Shown here: positions 26,365 through 34,092 of the stretch, piece after piece
Numbering within the stretch: position 1 is the first letter of the stretch
Layout: each line of letters begins with the position of its first letter
Origin: Nitratidesulfovibrio sp.
GTDB taxonomy: Bacteria > Desulfobacterota > Desulfovibrionia > Desulfovibrionales > Desulfovibrionaceae
DNA: 64,000 nucleotides
Direction of reading: 5' to 3'
NCBI RefSeq assembly: GCF_040373385.1
Contig: NZ_JBDXXH010000004.1
Coordinates: forward strand, 51,942-115,941
Made by a program: the position numbers and the translations under genes
Notes under the pieces: generated by a model
What the model saw: the letters and a program-made list of their open reading frames with translations, nothing else
Told to the model about the DNA's origin: nothing
Database searches by the model: none

Positions 26365-26420
26365 GGATGTATGATGTCCTGTTTGCTTGTGGGATGTGAT
26401 GTCTGCGTGGGCGGCGGCTG

Positions 26421-26470
26421 GTCACGGTCGACCCCGGTCGGTCACGGTCGGTCACGGTCGGCCACGGTCG
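26421..26470. repeat. 10-bp tandem array, 5 units
   Basis: Five consecutive 10-mers of the form GTCACGGTCG (units two and five diverged) lie about 60 nt upstream of argS. The 10-bp period equals one helical turn, as in the arrays at 27991 and 52195. Confidence 0.85.
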
Positions 26471-26763
26471 ACCGGGCACCGTGCGGAATACCTCCGGCCC
26501 CCGCGCGGCGCGGGAACGCCCGGCCCGCGATGGTCCGTACCGGCCCGCCAATGGCTGGCAACGCCGGGGGAGCGGGTACGGTGCCGCAGGGGCGGGGGCT
26601 TGTCCGAAGAGGGTCGTGTACCAGAAAACGGCGCGACTGCAAAGTCGTCGGGGCGCACGGTACCGGCGGGCCAGCGCGGTGGAGCGGCACCGGGACGAAA
26701 GGCGCGAGGCGCGGTGCGTCTGCCCGACGGGACCAGGACATCGCGCCACCAAAGGGCGTCGTG

Positions 26764-26804
26764 CACGGGAAGGGCCGGGTGCGCATGCGCACACCCGGCC
26801 CGTG
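26764..26804 (-). terminator. Hairpin after fabD
   Basis: GGGCCGGGTGCGC and GCGCACACCCGGCCC form a long GC stem 40 nt after the fabD stop codon. There is no T-run, so it may be a weak or factor-assisted terminator or a 3' protecting structure. Confidence 0.5.
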
Positions 26805-26843
26805 AACTGTCCGCCGTGGCGGGATGACGCGGAACCGGACCGT

Positions 26844-27806
26844 CTAGCACACCAGCGCGTCGGCCTGTTCCATGCTGCCAGCGCCCTCGGCGGTCCAGCC
26901 GCCTTCCTCTGCGGCGGGCACGCCCGACGCGGCAAGTATGGGCCCCACCATCTTGGTCAGCACGCCCTTGGGGCCAACTTCCACCCAGCGGCGCACCCCG
27001 GCGTTCCACTGGTTGGTCACGGTGGCTATCCACTGCACGGAAGACGTCATCTGCCGGGTCATGACCTCGTGCAGCGATTCGCCGTCGGTTACGGCCTGGC
27101 CGGTCACGTTGCAGTACACGGCAAAGCGCGGGCGCAACCATGTTGCCGTGCGCATGGCCTTGGCCAGTTCCCTGGCCGCCTCGTCCATGAGCGGGCTGTG
27201 GAAGGCCCCGCTGACGGGCAGGACAAGCGCGCGGCCCTTGCGGTCCTTGACCCTGGCGGCGGCGTCGGCAATGGCGTCGCGCGTGCCGGACAGCACCAGT
27301 TGCCCTGGCGTGTTGTAGTTGGCGATGCGGATCATCTGGCCGGTGGCCTCGGCGGATTCGCGCACCACGGCGTCCACGTCGGCCTGCGAAAGCTTGAGCA
27401 CGGCGGCCATGGACCCCTTGCCTTCGGGGTCGGCCTCGGCCATCAGGCGGCCACGCAGGGCCACCAGTTCCAGCGTGCTGTCCACGGAAAGCGCCCCGCA
27501 GGCGGCGGCAGCCGCGTATTCGCCCAGGCTGTGCCCGGCGGCGCAGGTCGGGGTGACGCGTCCGGCAAGGCGCAGCCACAGGGACAGGTTGACGACGGTC
27601 AGCGCGGGTTGCAGGTTGCGGGTATCGGCCATGGCCTTGTCGTCGCCGCCGTCCCAGTAGATTTCGCGCAGGGGCAGGCCGCTTGCGCGTTCGGCCTTCT
27701 TCCACAGGTCCATGGCCTCGGGCATGGCGTCGGCCACGTCGCGGCCCATGCCGGGTTCCTGCGAGCCCTGGCCGGGGAACAGGATGGCGAGGTCGGTACG
27801 GTTCAT
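26844..27806 (-). CDS. fabD: Malonyl-CoA:ACP acyltransferase
   Basis: 320 residues from ATG 27806 (GGAG upstream); the longer frame from 27965 lacks a ribosome site. Active-site serine S93 lies in GHSLGEY, with N-terminal FPGQGSQ, the SGAFHSPLM histidine motif and the NVTGQ segment. It transfers malonyl groups to acyl carrier protein to start fatty-acid elongation. It heads a minus-strand run that continues with argS and the mla genes. Biotin carboxylase and AccA-AccD, which would make malonyl-CoA, are at the other end of the window. Confidence 0.95.
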   Translation of the reverse strand: MNRTDLAILFPGQGSQEPGMGRDVADAMPEAMDLWKKAERASGLPLREIYWDGGDDKAMADTRNLQPALTVVNLSLWLRLAGRVTPTCAAGHSLGEYAAAAACGALSVDSTLELVALRGRLMAEADPEGKGSMAAVLKLSQADVDAVVRESAEATGQMIRIANYNTPGQLVLSGTRDAIADAAARVKDRKGRALVLPVSGAFHSPLMDEAARELAKAMRTATWLRPRFAVYCNVTGQAVTDGESLHEVMTRQMTSSVQWIATVTNQWNAGVRRWVEVGPKGVLTKMVGPILAASGVPAAEEGGWTAEGAGSMEQADALVC

Positions 27807-27990
27807 TCGGTGTCGCTCCAGACGTAGGAATGGTGCCGGGCATGTTCCGGCGGTGGATGTGCGGTATCGTGCGCGGTTGCCGTCCCCCTCAGGACGGTGC
27901 CCGGCGATGCCGGGCGTGGGCGCGTCGCCCGTTCGCTGCATAGTCAAACACGCGCGCGGACGCAAGTGGTGCTGCCGTTTTCGCCCGCGC

Positions 27991-28080
27991 GGCCCGATGC
28001 GGCCCGATGCGGCCCGATGCGGCCCGATGCGGCCCGATGCGGCCTGATGCGGCCCGATGCGGTCCGATGCGGCCCGATGC
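27991..28080. repeat. 10-bp tandem array, 9 units
   Basis: GGCCCGATGC is repeated nine times with only two single-base changes (units six and eight). It lies in the divergent spacer between fabD and rsmG. The near-identity of units suggests recent expansion and length variability between strains. Confidence 0.95.
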
Positions 28081-28245
28081 GGGCGGACATGGACGGCCGG
28101 GGGAACGGCCTGCCGCCTGTCGCCATCCCTTGCCGCCGTCCCCTGTCACCATCCGTTGTCGCTTGCCACCGCCCGCCGGTACGGCTACAAGGCCGCCAAC
28201 TCCCGTATCCGGCGCATGTCGGCGGGTTCATCACCAGGAGACGCC

Positions 28246-29016
28246 ATGCCCCCCGCAGATGTCCACGTATCGTTGAAAGAATTGTCCCGGCTGTGCGCCG
28301 AGGCCGGGTTCGGCCCCGACAGCGTGCCCGCAGCCGCGCAGATGGCCCTGGCGGGCTATCTGGAACTGCTGATGAAGTGGAACCGGGTCATGAACCTGGT
28401 GGGCACGCGCACCTGGCAGGCCACGTTCCGCACCCTGATCGTGGACAGCCTGCACCTGGCGCGCTTCCTTCGTGCGTTGCCCTTGCCCGAGGCGCCGGAA
28501 ACGTGGGACCTTGGCGCGGGGGCGGGGCTGCCGGGCATTCCCCTGCGCGCAATGTGGCAGGCGGGCACCTACCATCTTGTTGATGCGCGCGAGAAGCGCA
28601 CCCTGTTCCTGTCCAATGTGCTGGCCCGCCACCCCCTGCCGGGCACCGTGGTCTTCCGGGGCAGGGTGGAGGAGTTCATGCCCACGCGGCCCAAGGCCGA
28701 TTGCGTGGTGAGCCGCGCCTTTCTGCCCTGGCCGGAGGTGCTGGAACTGGTGCACGGTCACGTGGCCCCCGGCGGCATGGTGGTGTTTCTGGCCAACGAA
28801 GGCACGCCCGCAAGCCTGCCCTCCGGATGGAGGGTGGCGGCGCGGGCGGAATACGAGGTGCAGGCGCCTCCGCCACACGGCGCGGGCGGAGCACCCCTGC
28901 GGGGGGGACAGGGCGGACGGGGGGGACAGGGCGGACAGGGCGGACAGGGCGGGCGAAACCGTGGCGCGGAGCCCTCGACCACCGTGCGCCACCTGTGGGC
29001 ACTGGCCCTGGCCTGA
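28246..29016 (+). CDS. rsmG: 16S rRNA (guanine-527-N7)-methyltransferase RsmG with Gly-rich insert
   Basis: 256 residues from ATG 28246 (AGGAG five bases upstream); a longer frame would translate the upstream minisatellite. The SAM-binding fold is clear: TWDLGAGAGLPGIPL, YHLVDAREKRTLFL, VVSRAFLPW and GGMVVFLANEG. It methylates G527 of 16S rRNA. Residues 221-235 are (GQG/GRG) repeats encoded by five 9-bp units. They fall just before the final strand (TTVRHLWALALA), so the insert is probably an exposed loop. RsmG loss is known to affect streptomycin sensitivity. Confidence 0.9.
   Translation: MPPADVHVSLKELSRLCAEAGFGPDSVPAAAQMALAGYLELLMKWNRVMNLVGTRTWQATFRTLIVDSLHLARFLRALPLPEAPETWDLGAGAGLPGIPLRAMWQAGTYHLVDAREKRTLFLSNVLARHPLPGTVVFRGRVEEFMPTRPKADCVVSRAFLPWPEVLELVHGHVAPGGMVVFLANEGTPASLPSGWRVAARAEYEVQAPPPHGAGGAPLRGGQGGRGGQGGQGGQGGRNRGAEPSTTVRHLWALALA
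28906..28950 (+). repeat. 9-bp in-frame array inside rsmG
   Basis: Five GGACAGGGC-type units in frame with rsmG encode Gly-Gln-Gly (one Gly-Arg-Gly). Unit gain or loss would leave the frame unchanged. Confidence 0.88.
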
Positions 29017-29133
29017 CGTTGGTCCGGCCAGCAGTTGGTCCGGACAGCCGTTGGGGCTGGCCAGCCGTTGGGGCCGGGACGCAGGGTAGCGACCCGGCGC
29101 ATGCTCCCTGGCCGGTGGAGCGACGGCGTGGCG

Positions 29134-29352
29134 CTATTTCTCGGGGGGGGTGCCTATCAGCGCGCCCAACTGCGACTTGCGGAAGATCAGTCGGGTGGCG
29201 GCGGCGTCGGCCTTGTCCGCCACATCCATGAGGCGTTCGAGGAATTCGAGGATTTCGTGGCGTCGTTCCTCGGGCGAATATTCAAATTCGTCATCCAGGC
29301 GTTCCGACGACAGGTATTCCTCGAGTTCGTCGAGATACTTCATGTTCAGCAT
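29134..29352 (-). CDS. Small acidic helical protein
   Basis: 72 residues from ATG 29352, which has GGAGA eight bases upstream. It is strongly acidic in its first half (YLDELEEYLSSERLDDEFEY), then basic-mixed, and predicted to be all-helical. No membrane segment and no known family. It is convergent with rsmG and divergent from the oligosaccharyltransferase gene. Confidence 0.6.
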   Translation of the reverse strand: MLNMKYLDELEEYLSSERLDDEFEYSPEERRHEILEFLERLMDVADKADAAATRLIFRKSQLGALIGTPPEK

Positions 29353-29697
29353 GGCGGCGTCTCCATGGCTGGCGGGGTGACCCGCCGGTGCGGTGTGGTG
29401 GCGGCGCGCGGCCCGGCGCATGGGCGTCACCGTGAGCGGGGTGACGCGCCCGTGCAGCGGGTCTGGCGGTTTGGTCCGGGGCGCGGCCCGCGCGCGGCGC
29501 GGTGGCCGTTGCGTGGGGGCGCGCGGATGTTCGGTTCGCGCAGTCTCTAACGCATTTCGCGGCGCAGGTGAAGCGGTTGACCGCACCGTTGCCGCACCGG
29601 CCCAAAGCCCCCGGCCCCGCTGGCGATGCGCCACCGTTTCGCGTATATCCCCCCTGCGCGGTCCACGGGCCGCAGCCCTTTTTCACGGCAGGAAGCC
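29353..29697. other. Divergent spacer upstream of oligosaccharyltransferase gene
   Basis: These 345 nt separate the small acidic gene from the STT3 gene and must carry both promoters. I could not assign -35/-10 or sigma-54 elements, repeats or stable hairpins. Confidence 0.5.
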
Positions 29698-32061
29698 ATG
29701 AGCGTGCACACGCCCGATACATCTCCCCTCGCCGCCTCCTACACCGGGCATCCGGAATCCGGGGGCAACGGCGAATCCTCCACCCTGCCGGATGGCGGGC
29801 AGCGCCCCCCGGCGGGGCGGTCCCCGCGAACCCCGCAAGCTGGGCTGCGCGCCGCCGCCGTGGCGCTGTGTTCGCCGGGCGGGCGCGCCGTGGTGCTGGC
29901 CCTGCTGGCCTTTGGCGTGGCCTTTGCCATGCGCATGCTGGAGTACCCGGCCTGGCAGACCCCGGAATACCAGTTGGACGGCGAATACCTGCTGGCCACG
30001 CATGACGCCTATCACTGGACGGCGGGTGCCGACGGCTTCGAGTTCGGCGCGGGGCACCCCATGTCCGAACTGGTGCGCTACGTGGCCCTGCTGACCCACT
30101 CCACGTCCGGGGCGGTGGGCTTCTGGCTGCCGCTGGTCATGGGCAGCCTGCTGGCGGTGGCGGTGTTCGCCTGGGCAGCAGCGCTGGGCGGCATGGAGGC
30201 CGGGCTGTGCGCCGGGGTGCTGGCCTCGCTGGCGCCCGGTTTTCTGGCCCGCACCCTGCTGGGCTACTGCGATACCGATCTGGTGACCCTGCTGTTCGCC
30301 CTGGTGGCCGCGCTGGGACCGGGGCTGTGGCTGGCCCCGCGCCTGCGCACCCTGCCGGAAATGGCCGTGGCCCTGTACCGGCGGCTGCGGCACGGGCGCG
30401 TGCCTGCCGCCGCCACGGTTTCCGACGCCGCTGCGGAGACGGATCTGGCGGACTGTACGTCGGGCGGCACATCGGGCAGTGCATCGGGCGATGACATCCT
30501 TGCCCCACGCTGGATGGCGGTGCTGCTGTGCAGCGGCCTGCTGGGCTGGTGGTCGCAGGAATGGCATTCCATGTTTCCGTATCTGGTGCGCTACTACGCG
30601 CTGCTGGTGCCCGGCCTGGTCGTGGTGTTCGGCAGGCGGGGCAGCCGGGCCGACCTGCTGGTGGGCGGGCTGCTGTACGCCCTGCCCGTGCTGGGCGGCT
30701 GGCCGGGCTTTGCCGGGGCGGCACTGCTGGCGGTGGGGCTGCGCGGGCCGTGGCCCTTTCTGCGGGCGCTGGCCGAGCGGCGGGTGTTGCATGTGGCGCT
30801 ATGGCTGGTGGTGCTGTGGCTGGTGGCCGATGCCGAAGTGTTCCGGACCATGCTGAACTCTGCCCAAAGCTATATCAAGCGGGCGGGCGATGCCGTGGCC
30901 CAGCCCGACGGCGACGTGCTGGTCTACCCGTCGGTGGCCCAGAGCATCATCGAGGTGCAGGACCTTTCGGTGGCGGAAGTGTTGGCCTACTTCCATCCGT
31001 GGATGCCCGCGGCCCTGGCGGGGCTGGCCGGGTTCGGCATCGCGCTGGTGGCGCGCCCGGCGGCGCTGTTTCACCTGCCGCTGGCGGTGCTGGCCTTCCT
31101 GTCCATCAAGCTGGGCGGGCGCATGGTCATGTTCGGGGCGCCGGTGATGGCCCTTGGCATCTGCATGCCGGTGCACTGGCTGGCGGGCCTTGTGCTGCGC
31201 GACAACTTCTACCGCACCGCCGGGCGCCTGCTGGTTTCCGTCGTGCTGCTGGTGGTTCTGGGCGCGCCGTACCTTGAAGTCATTCCGGCCATGACCCAGG
31301 GGCCCATCATCAACAGGCGGCATGCGGCAGCGCTGAAGTTTCTGCGCACCAACACGCCGGAAGAGTCCATGATCTGGAACTGGTGGGACTGGGGCTATTC
31401 CACCCACCACTTCGCGCACCGCTCGACCATCGCCGACGGCGCGAGCCACGGCGGGCCTTCGCTGTTCGTGCCCGCCGCCGTCTACGCCTCGGACAATCCG
31501 CGCTTTGCCCGGCAGCTCATCAAGTATGCGGCCAGCAAGGGCAATATTCCCGGCAATGTCTTCGAGGGCATGAACAATCACGACGCCGACGACCTGATGC
31601 GCAGGCTGGCCGCCCGAAAGGAGCCGCTGGTCGCCACGCAGGGCAGGCAGTATCTGGTGGTCAGCTTCGACATGCTGCGTCTGGGCTTCTGGATAACCAC
31701 CTATGGCCGCTGGGACTTCCAGGCCAGGGAAGGGCGCGGCTACCAGATAGCCTCCATCAGCAAGCCGCTGCAATTCAGCATGGAAAACGGCGTGGTGCTG
31801 GTGCAGAACATGGACCCGGTGTACGCGGAATCCATCGACGTGCTTGACGATACCGGCTTGCAACGCCAGATGTACTTCCGGTTCAACGGGCGGCATTTCA
31901 TTTTCAACCGCACCACCGGCGACAAGCTGGTCATCGACGACGACATGTACAATACGCTGATGGTGCAGCTGCTGCTGTCGTCACCGGAAGACCCGCGTTT
32001 CACGCCGTACTTCAAGCTGGTGTTCGACAATGTGCATACGCGTGTCTATGAGGTGCTGTAA
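29698..32061 (+). CDS. pglB: STT3/PglB-family oligosaccharyltransferase
   Basis: 787 residues with an Ala/Pro-rich cytoplasmic N-terminus, about 11-13 membrane helices and a C-terminal periplasmic domain. Catalytic features of STT3 are visible: the first acidic motif LDGEY (D94), a TIxE-like SIIE at 416-419 before EVQ, and the WWDxG acceptor-binding motif as WWDWGY at 562-567. It transfers a lipid-linked glycan to asparagine in exported proteins. The related Desulfovibrio desulfuricans PglB is known to be active. ATG 29698 has AGGA upstream. It stands alone, with no glycan-assembly cluster around it except a lone GT9 gene 2 kb away. Confidence 0.9.
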   Translation: MSVHTPDTSPLAASYTGHPESGGNGESSTLPDGGQRPPAGRSPRTPQAGLRAAAVALCSPGGRAVVLALLAFGVAFAMRMLEYPAWQTPEYQLDGEYLLATHDAYHWTAGADGFEFGAGHPMSELVRYVALLTHSTSGAVGFWLPLVMGSLLAVAVFAWAAALGGMEAGLCAGVLASLAPGFLARTLLGYCDTDLVTLLFALVAALGPGLWLAPRLRTLPEMAVALYRRLRHGRVPAAATVSDAAAETDLADCTSGGTSGSASGDDILAPRWMAVLLCSGLLGWWSQEWHSMFPYLVRYYALLVPGLVVVFGRRGSRADLLVGGLLYALPVLGGWPGFAGAALLAVGLRGPWPFLRALAERRVLHVALWLVVLWLVADAEVFRTMLNSAQSYIKRAGDAVAQPDGDVLVYPSVAQSIIEVQDLSVAEVLAYFHPWMPAALAGLAGFGIALVARPAALFHLPLAVLAFLSIKLGGRMVMFGAPVMALGICMPVHWLAGLVLRDNFYRTAGRLLVSVVLLVVLGAPYLEVIPAMTQGPIINRRHAAALKFLRTNTPEESMIWNWWDWGYSTHHFAHRSTIADGASHGGPSLFVPAAVYASDNPRFARQLIKYAASKGNIPGNVFEGMNNHDADDLMRRLAARKEPLVATQGRQYLVVSFDMLRLGFWITTYGRWDFQAREGRGYQIASISKPLQFSMENGVVLVQNMDPVYAESIDVLDDTGLQRQMYFRFNGRHFIFNRTTGDKLVIDDDMYNTLMVQLLLSSPEDPRFTPYFKLVFDNVHTRVYEVL

Positions 32062-32161
32062 GTCGCCCGGATGCTGTTTGCGGTAATGCTTTTGGATTCC
32101 GCGAAGAGTGATTTCGTTCGCTGGCTAGGAAAACGAGTCCGGCATGAGGGAGTATGCCTCA

Positions 32162-32199
32162 GCCGTTAGGTGAGTGAAGCGAACCTTACGGATGAGGAC
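32162..32199. repeat. REP-like hairpin module, copy a
   Basis: GCCGTTAGGTGAGTG..GCGAACCTTACGG forms a hairpin and is followed by ATGAGGAC and then CGCAACGCG. The same module recurs at 32235 and, inverted and expanded, at 45613-45695. Confidence 0.82.
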
Positions 32200-32234
32200 C
32201 GCAACGCGCTCTTGTTGTATTCGACCGAGCCTTA

Positions 32235-32271
32235 GCCGTTAGGTGAGCTTGCGAACCTTACGGATGAGGAC
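32235..32271. repeat. REP-like hairpin module, copy b
   Basis: GCCGTTAGGTGAGCTT followed by GCGAACCTTACGG and ATGAGGAC; nearly identical to copy a, differing in the loop. Confidence 0.82.
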
Positions 32272-32399
32272 AGCAGAGCTATGGCGGGCGAAGTTTGACC
32301 ACGTTGCGCTCGATGCCCGTAAAGCTCGCAAGCTCGCGTAACGGGCACGCTTCGCGCCCTTCGGGTCGGTCAGCCAGCGGGCGAAAGCACCCTTCGCCG

Positions 32400-32867
32400 C
32401 TAGTGATGATACGGGGAACCACGCAGGATGCAGTCCGCGCGGTACAACTGCTCCAGCAGCACCACGCGGGCCATCTCGTGGGGGAAGGTCATGGGGCCAA
32501 GGCAGACGCGCAGGGCGGCCCGTTGCAGCACGGCATCGTCCAGGCCGTAGGCGCCGCCAATGACGAAGCACGGCACCGCCGTGGCGTTTTCCGTCAGCCG
32601 GTCCAGCAGTGCGGCGAACTCGCGCGAGGTGTGGGACTTGCCGCGCTCGTCCATACAGACCACGATGTCGGCGGGGCCAAGAGCCGCCAGCAGGCGCGCG
32701 CCTTCGTCGGCGTTGCGTTTGGCGGGCGGCAGGGCAGCGTCGCCATCGCGGACCAGGGTTTCGGTCACGCGCCAGGTATGGCGCAGCCGTTCCAGGTAAT
32801 GCGCGGCGGCCTGCTGCCAGAACGGCGTCTTCAGCTTGCCCACCGCCAGCAGGCGCAGTGATTTCAC
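32400..32867 (-). CDS. rlmH: 23S rRNA (pseudouridine-1915-N3)-methyltransferase RlmH
   Basis: 155 residues, the family's normal length, from a GTG start at 32867 with GGAGG upstream. The SPOUT-fold knot is visible as FVIGGAYGLDDAV and LGPMTFPHEMARVVLLEQLYRADCILRGSPYHH, the typical C-terminus. It methylates pseudouridine 1915 in helix 69 of 23S rRNA on the 70S ribosome. It is divergent from the YrdC-family gene. Confidence 0.95.
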   Translation of the reverse strand: MKSLRLLAVGKLKTPFWQQAAAHYLERLRHTWRVTETLVRDGDAALPPAKRNADEGARLLAALGPADIVVCMDERGKSHTSREFAALLDRLTENATAVPCFVIGGAYGLDDAVLQRAALRVCLGPMTFPHEMARVVLLEQLYRADCILRGSPYHH

Positions 32868-33003
32868 GAAACCTCCGGATGCGTGCGTTCCCGGGCCATG
32901 GTCTATCCCGGCGCGGGGCGGGCGGCAAGCCGTATGGCGCGGCACGGCATTCGGCCAGATTCCCGCTTTTCCTGTCACGCCTGACCCAACAACGGATTGC
33001 CAG

Positions 33004-33666
33004 ATGCTGGATTACCAGATGCTGAACATGGACGATGCCGCCGCGCTGCTGCGCGCGGGACGGGTGGTGGTGTTTCCCACCGAGACCTTTTTCGGGGTGG
33101 GGTGCCTGGCCATCCATGCCGGAGCCGTTGACGAGGTGTACCGGGTGAAGCGTCGCGCCCACCGTCTGGCCCTGCCGATCCTCGTCGGCCATGTGGACCA
33201 GTTGCCGCAGGTGGCCGCCCCCATGGGCCCGGTGGCGGAAGACCTGGCCCGGCGGTTCTGGCCGGGGCCGCTGTCCATCCTGCTGCCTGCCGCACCCGGC
33301 GTGCCCGTGCCGCTTACCGGCGGCACCGGTCGCGTGGCCGTGCGCCTGACCCCGCACCCCGTGGCCCGCGAGTTGTGCCTGCGGGCCGGTGGGCCGTTGG
33401 TGGCCAGCAGTGCCAACATCAGCGGGCGCCCTGCCGTGACCCGTGCCGTGGACCTTGATGCGGAACTGTTGGCCGAGGTCGCCGGGGTGCTGGACCTGCC
33501 CCCCGCACCGCCCGGCGGGTTGCCCTCCACCCTGGTGGAAGTGCTGGATGGGGGCGGCGGCGGGGCCGGTAACGTTGTTGGCGGTGGTGTGCCGCGCCTG
33601 CGGGTGTTGCGGGCCGGGGCCGTTTCGGCGCAGGTCTTGTGCGATGCCGGGTATGCGCTTGCGTGA
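33004..33666 (+). CDS. L-threonylcarbamoyladenylate synthase (YrdC/Sua5 family)
   Basis: 220 residues with the YrdC fold: FPTETFFGVGC near the N-terminus, the K-R...S-x-N signature (VKRRAHRLALPILV and ASSANISGRPA), and FWPGPLSILL. The enzyme makes threonylcarbamoyl-AMP for t6A37 in tRNAs that read ANN codons. Residues 175-195 contain a Gly-rich stretch (VLDGGGGGAGNVVGGG) absent from most relatives. ATG 33004 is the first of three close ATGs, and none has a strong ribosome site. Whether it is TsaC or a YciO-type paralogue is not certain. Confidence 0.85.
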   Translation: MLDYQMLNMDDAAALLRAGRVVVFPTETFFGVGCLAIHAGAVDEVYRVKRRAHRLALPILVGHVDQLPQVAAPMGPVAEDLARRFWPGPLSILLPAAPGVPVPLTGGTGRVAVRLTPHPVARELCLRAGGPLVASSANISGRPAVTRAVDLDAELLAEVAGVLDLPPAPPGGLPSTLVEVLDGGGGGAGNVVGGGVPRLRVLRAGAVSAQVLCDAGYALA

Positions 33667-33912
33667 GCAGGTGGGGACAACCCTACCGGGAGTACAAAAA
33701 ATTTTTGCGGGACCGTGGCATGAAAATGGCCGCAAAACCGTACGGAACGGGCGCTGCACGACGGTGGCAAAGCGTCTGGCAAAAAAGTTGAACTGATTGC
33801 GCAAACGGCTCGTGCTGGCGTTTGATCGGGTGTTTGGGAAAAGTGTTGGAAAATCGGTAAAATACGTACACGGCGGAAGGCGGGATTGCATGGGGGCAGC
33901 CGTTGCCGGGCG
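33667..33912. other. Gene-free region upstream of orphan sigma-54 promoter
   Basis: This region contains AT-rich stretches unlike its surroundings. It has an inverted pair TTTTGCGG/CCGCAAAA (33704-33739) and a direct repeat GTGTTTGGGAAAA / GTGTTGGAAAA (33830-33853). These lie 60-210 nt upstream of the sigma-54 site, the usual range for enhancer-binding activators. No reading frame is supported. Confidence 0.5.
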
Positions 33913-33913
33913 T

Positions 33914-33930
33914 TGGCACACCGCTTGCTA
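33914..33930 (+). promoter_or_regulatory. Sigma-54 (RpoN) promoter with no coding gene downstream
   Basis: TGGCAC-N5-TTGCTA matches the -24/-12 consensus with exact spacing. Transcription would start near 33940. An intrinsic terminator follows at 33961, and the next gene is on the other strand, so this promoter appears to serve a short RNA. Confidence 0.75.
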
Positions 33931-33939
33931 CACCCTGAT

Positions 33940-33997
33940 CACCTTCCTTTCTTTGCAGAGAACCGGTCCTACAGGGGTGTGGGACCGGTTTTTCTTT
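33940..33997 (+). ncRNA. Candidate sigma-54-dependent small RNA (~58 nt)
   Basis: Between the predicted start point and the terminator T-run lies a short transcript. Its 5' end is pyrimidine-rich (ACCTTCCTTTCTTTG), able to pair with purine-rich ribosome-binding sites, and it ends in a terminator stem AACCGGTCC/GGACCGGTT. No start codon with a reading frame fits. The RNA itself is an inference from promoter and terminator positions. Confidence 0.5.
33961..33997 (+). terminator. Strong intrinsic terminator
   Basis: AACCGGTCC pairs with GGACCGGTT, with extra ACA/TGT pairs inside, followed by TTTCTTTT. It is about 300 nt after the YrdC-family stop codon and 20 nt after the sigma-54 start point. 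Confidence 0.9.
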
Positions 33998-34092
33998 TGT
34001 GCCATGTCTGCCGTCGTCGTGTACGGGCAGCGGTTTCCGTGACCCGGTGACCGTGTCCGGCCTTTCGCACGCAGGCACCCGGCCCGTTGTGT

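Larger units (their letters stand above)
26365..26843. other. Gene-free gap between fabD and argS
   Basis: These 479 nt contain a 10-bp array (26421-26470), a hairpin after fabD (26764-26804) and otherwise unstructured GC-rich sequence. No tRNA or supported reading frame was seen. The argS promoter should lie here. Confidence 0.6.
32100..32315. repeat. Family P copy 3, interrupted by two hairpin modules
   Basis: Blocks that match the minus strand of copy 2 (GGAAAACGAG, GGCATGAGGG, TTGTATTCGACCGAG and GGCGAAGTTTGA) occur in the same order but are split by two copies of a ~38-nt hairpin module. The arrangement suggests insertion of a small REP-like unit into an existing palindrome. It fills most of the gap between the STT3 gene and rlmH. 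Confidence 0.8.

Noticed and set aside
28057-28245. Upstream extension of rsmG through the 10-bp array
   Set aside because: ATG 28246 has a good ribosome site and gives the normal family N-terminus; the extension would be translated minisatellite.
33667-33912. Small protein gene before the sigma-54 promoter
   Set aside because: Short frames exist but none combines a ribosome site with a plausible composition; AT-rich repeats better fit regulatory DNA.
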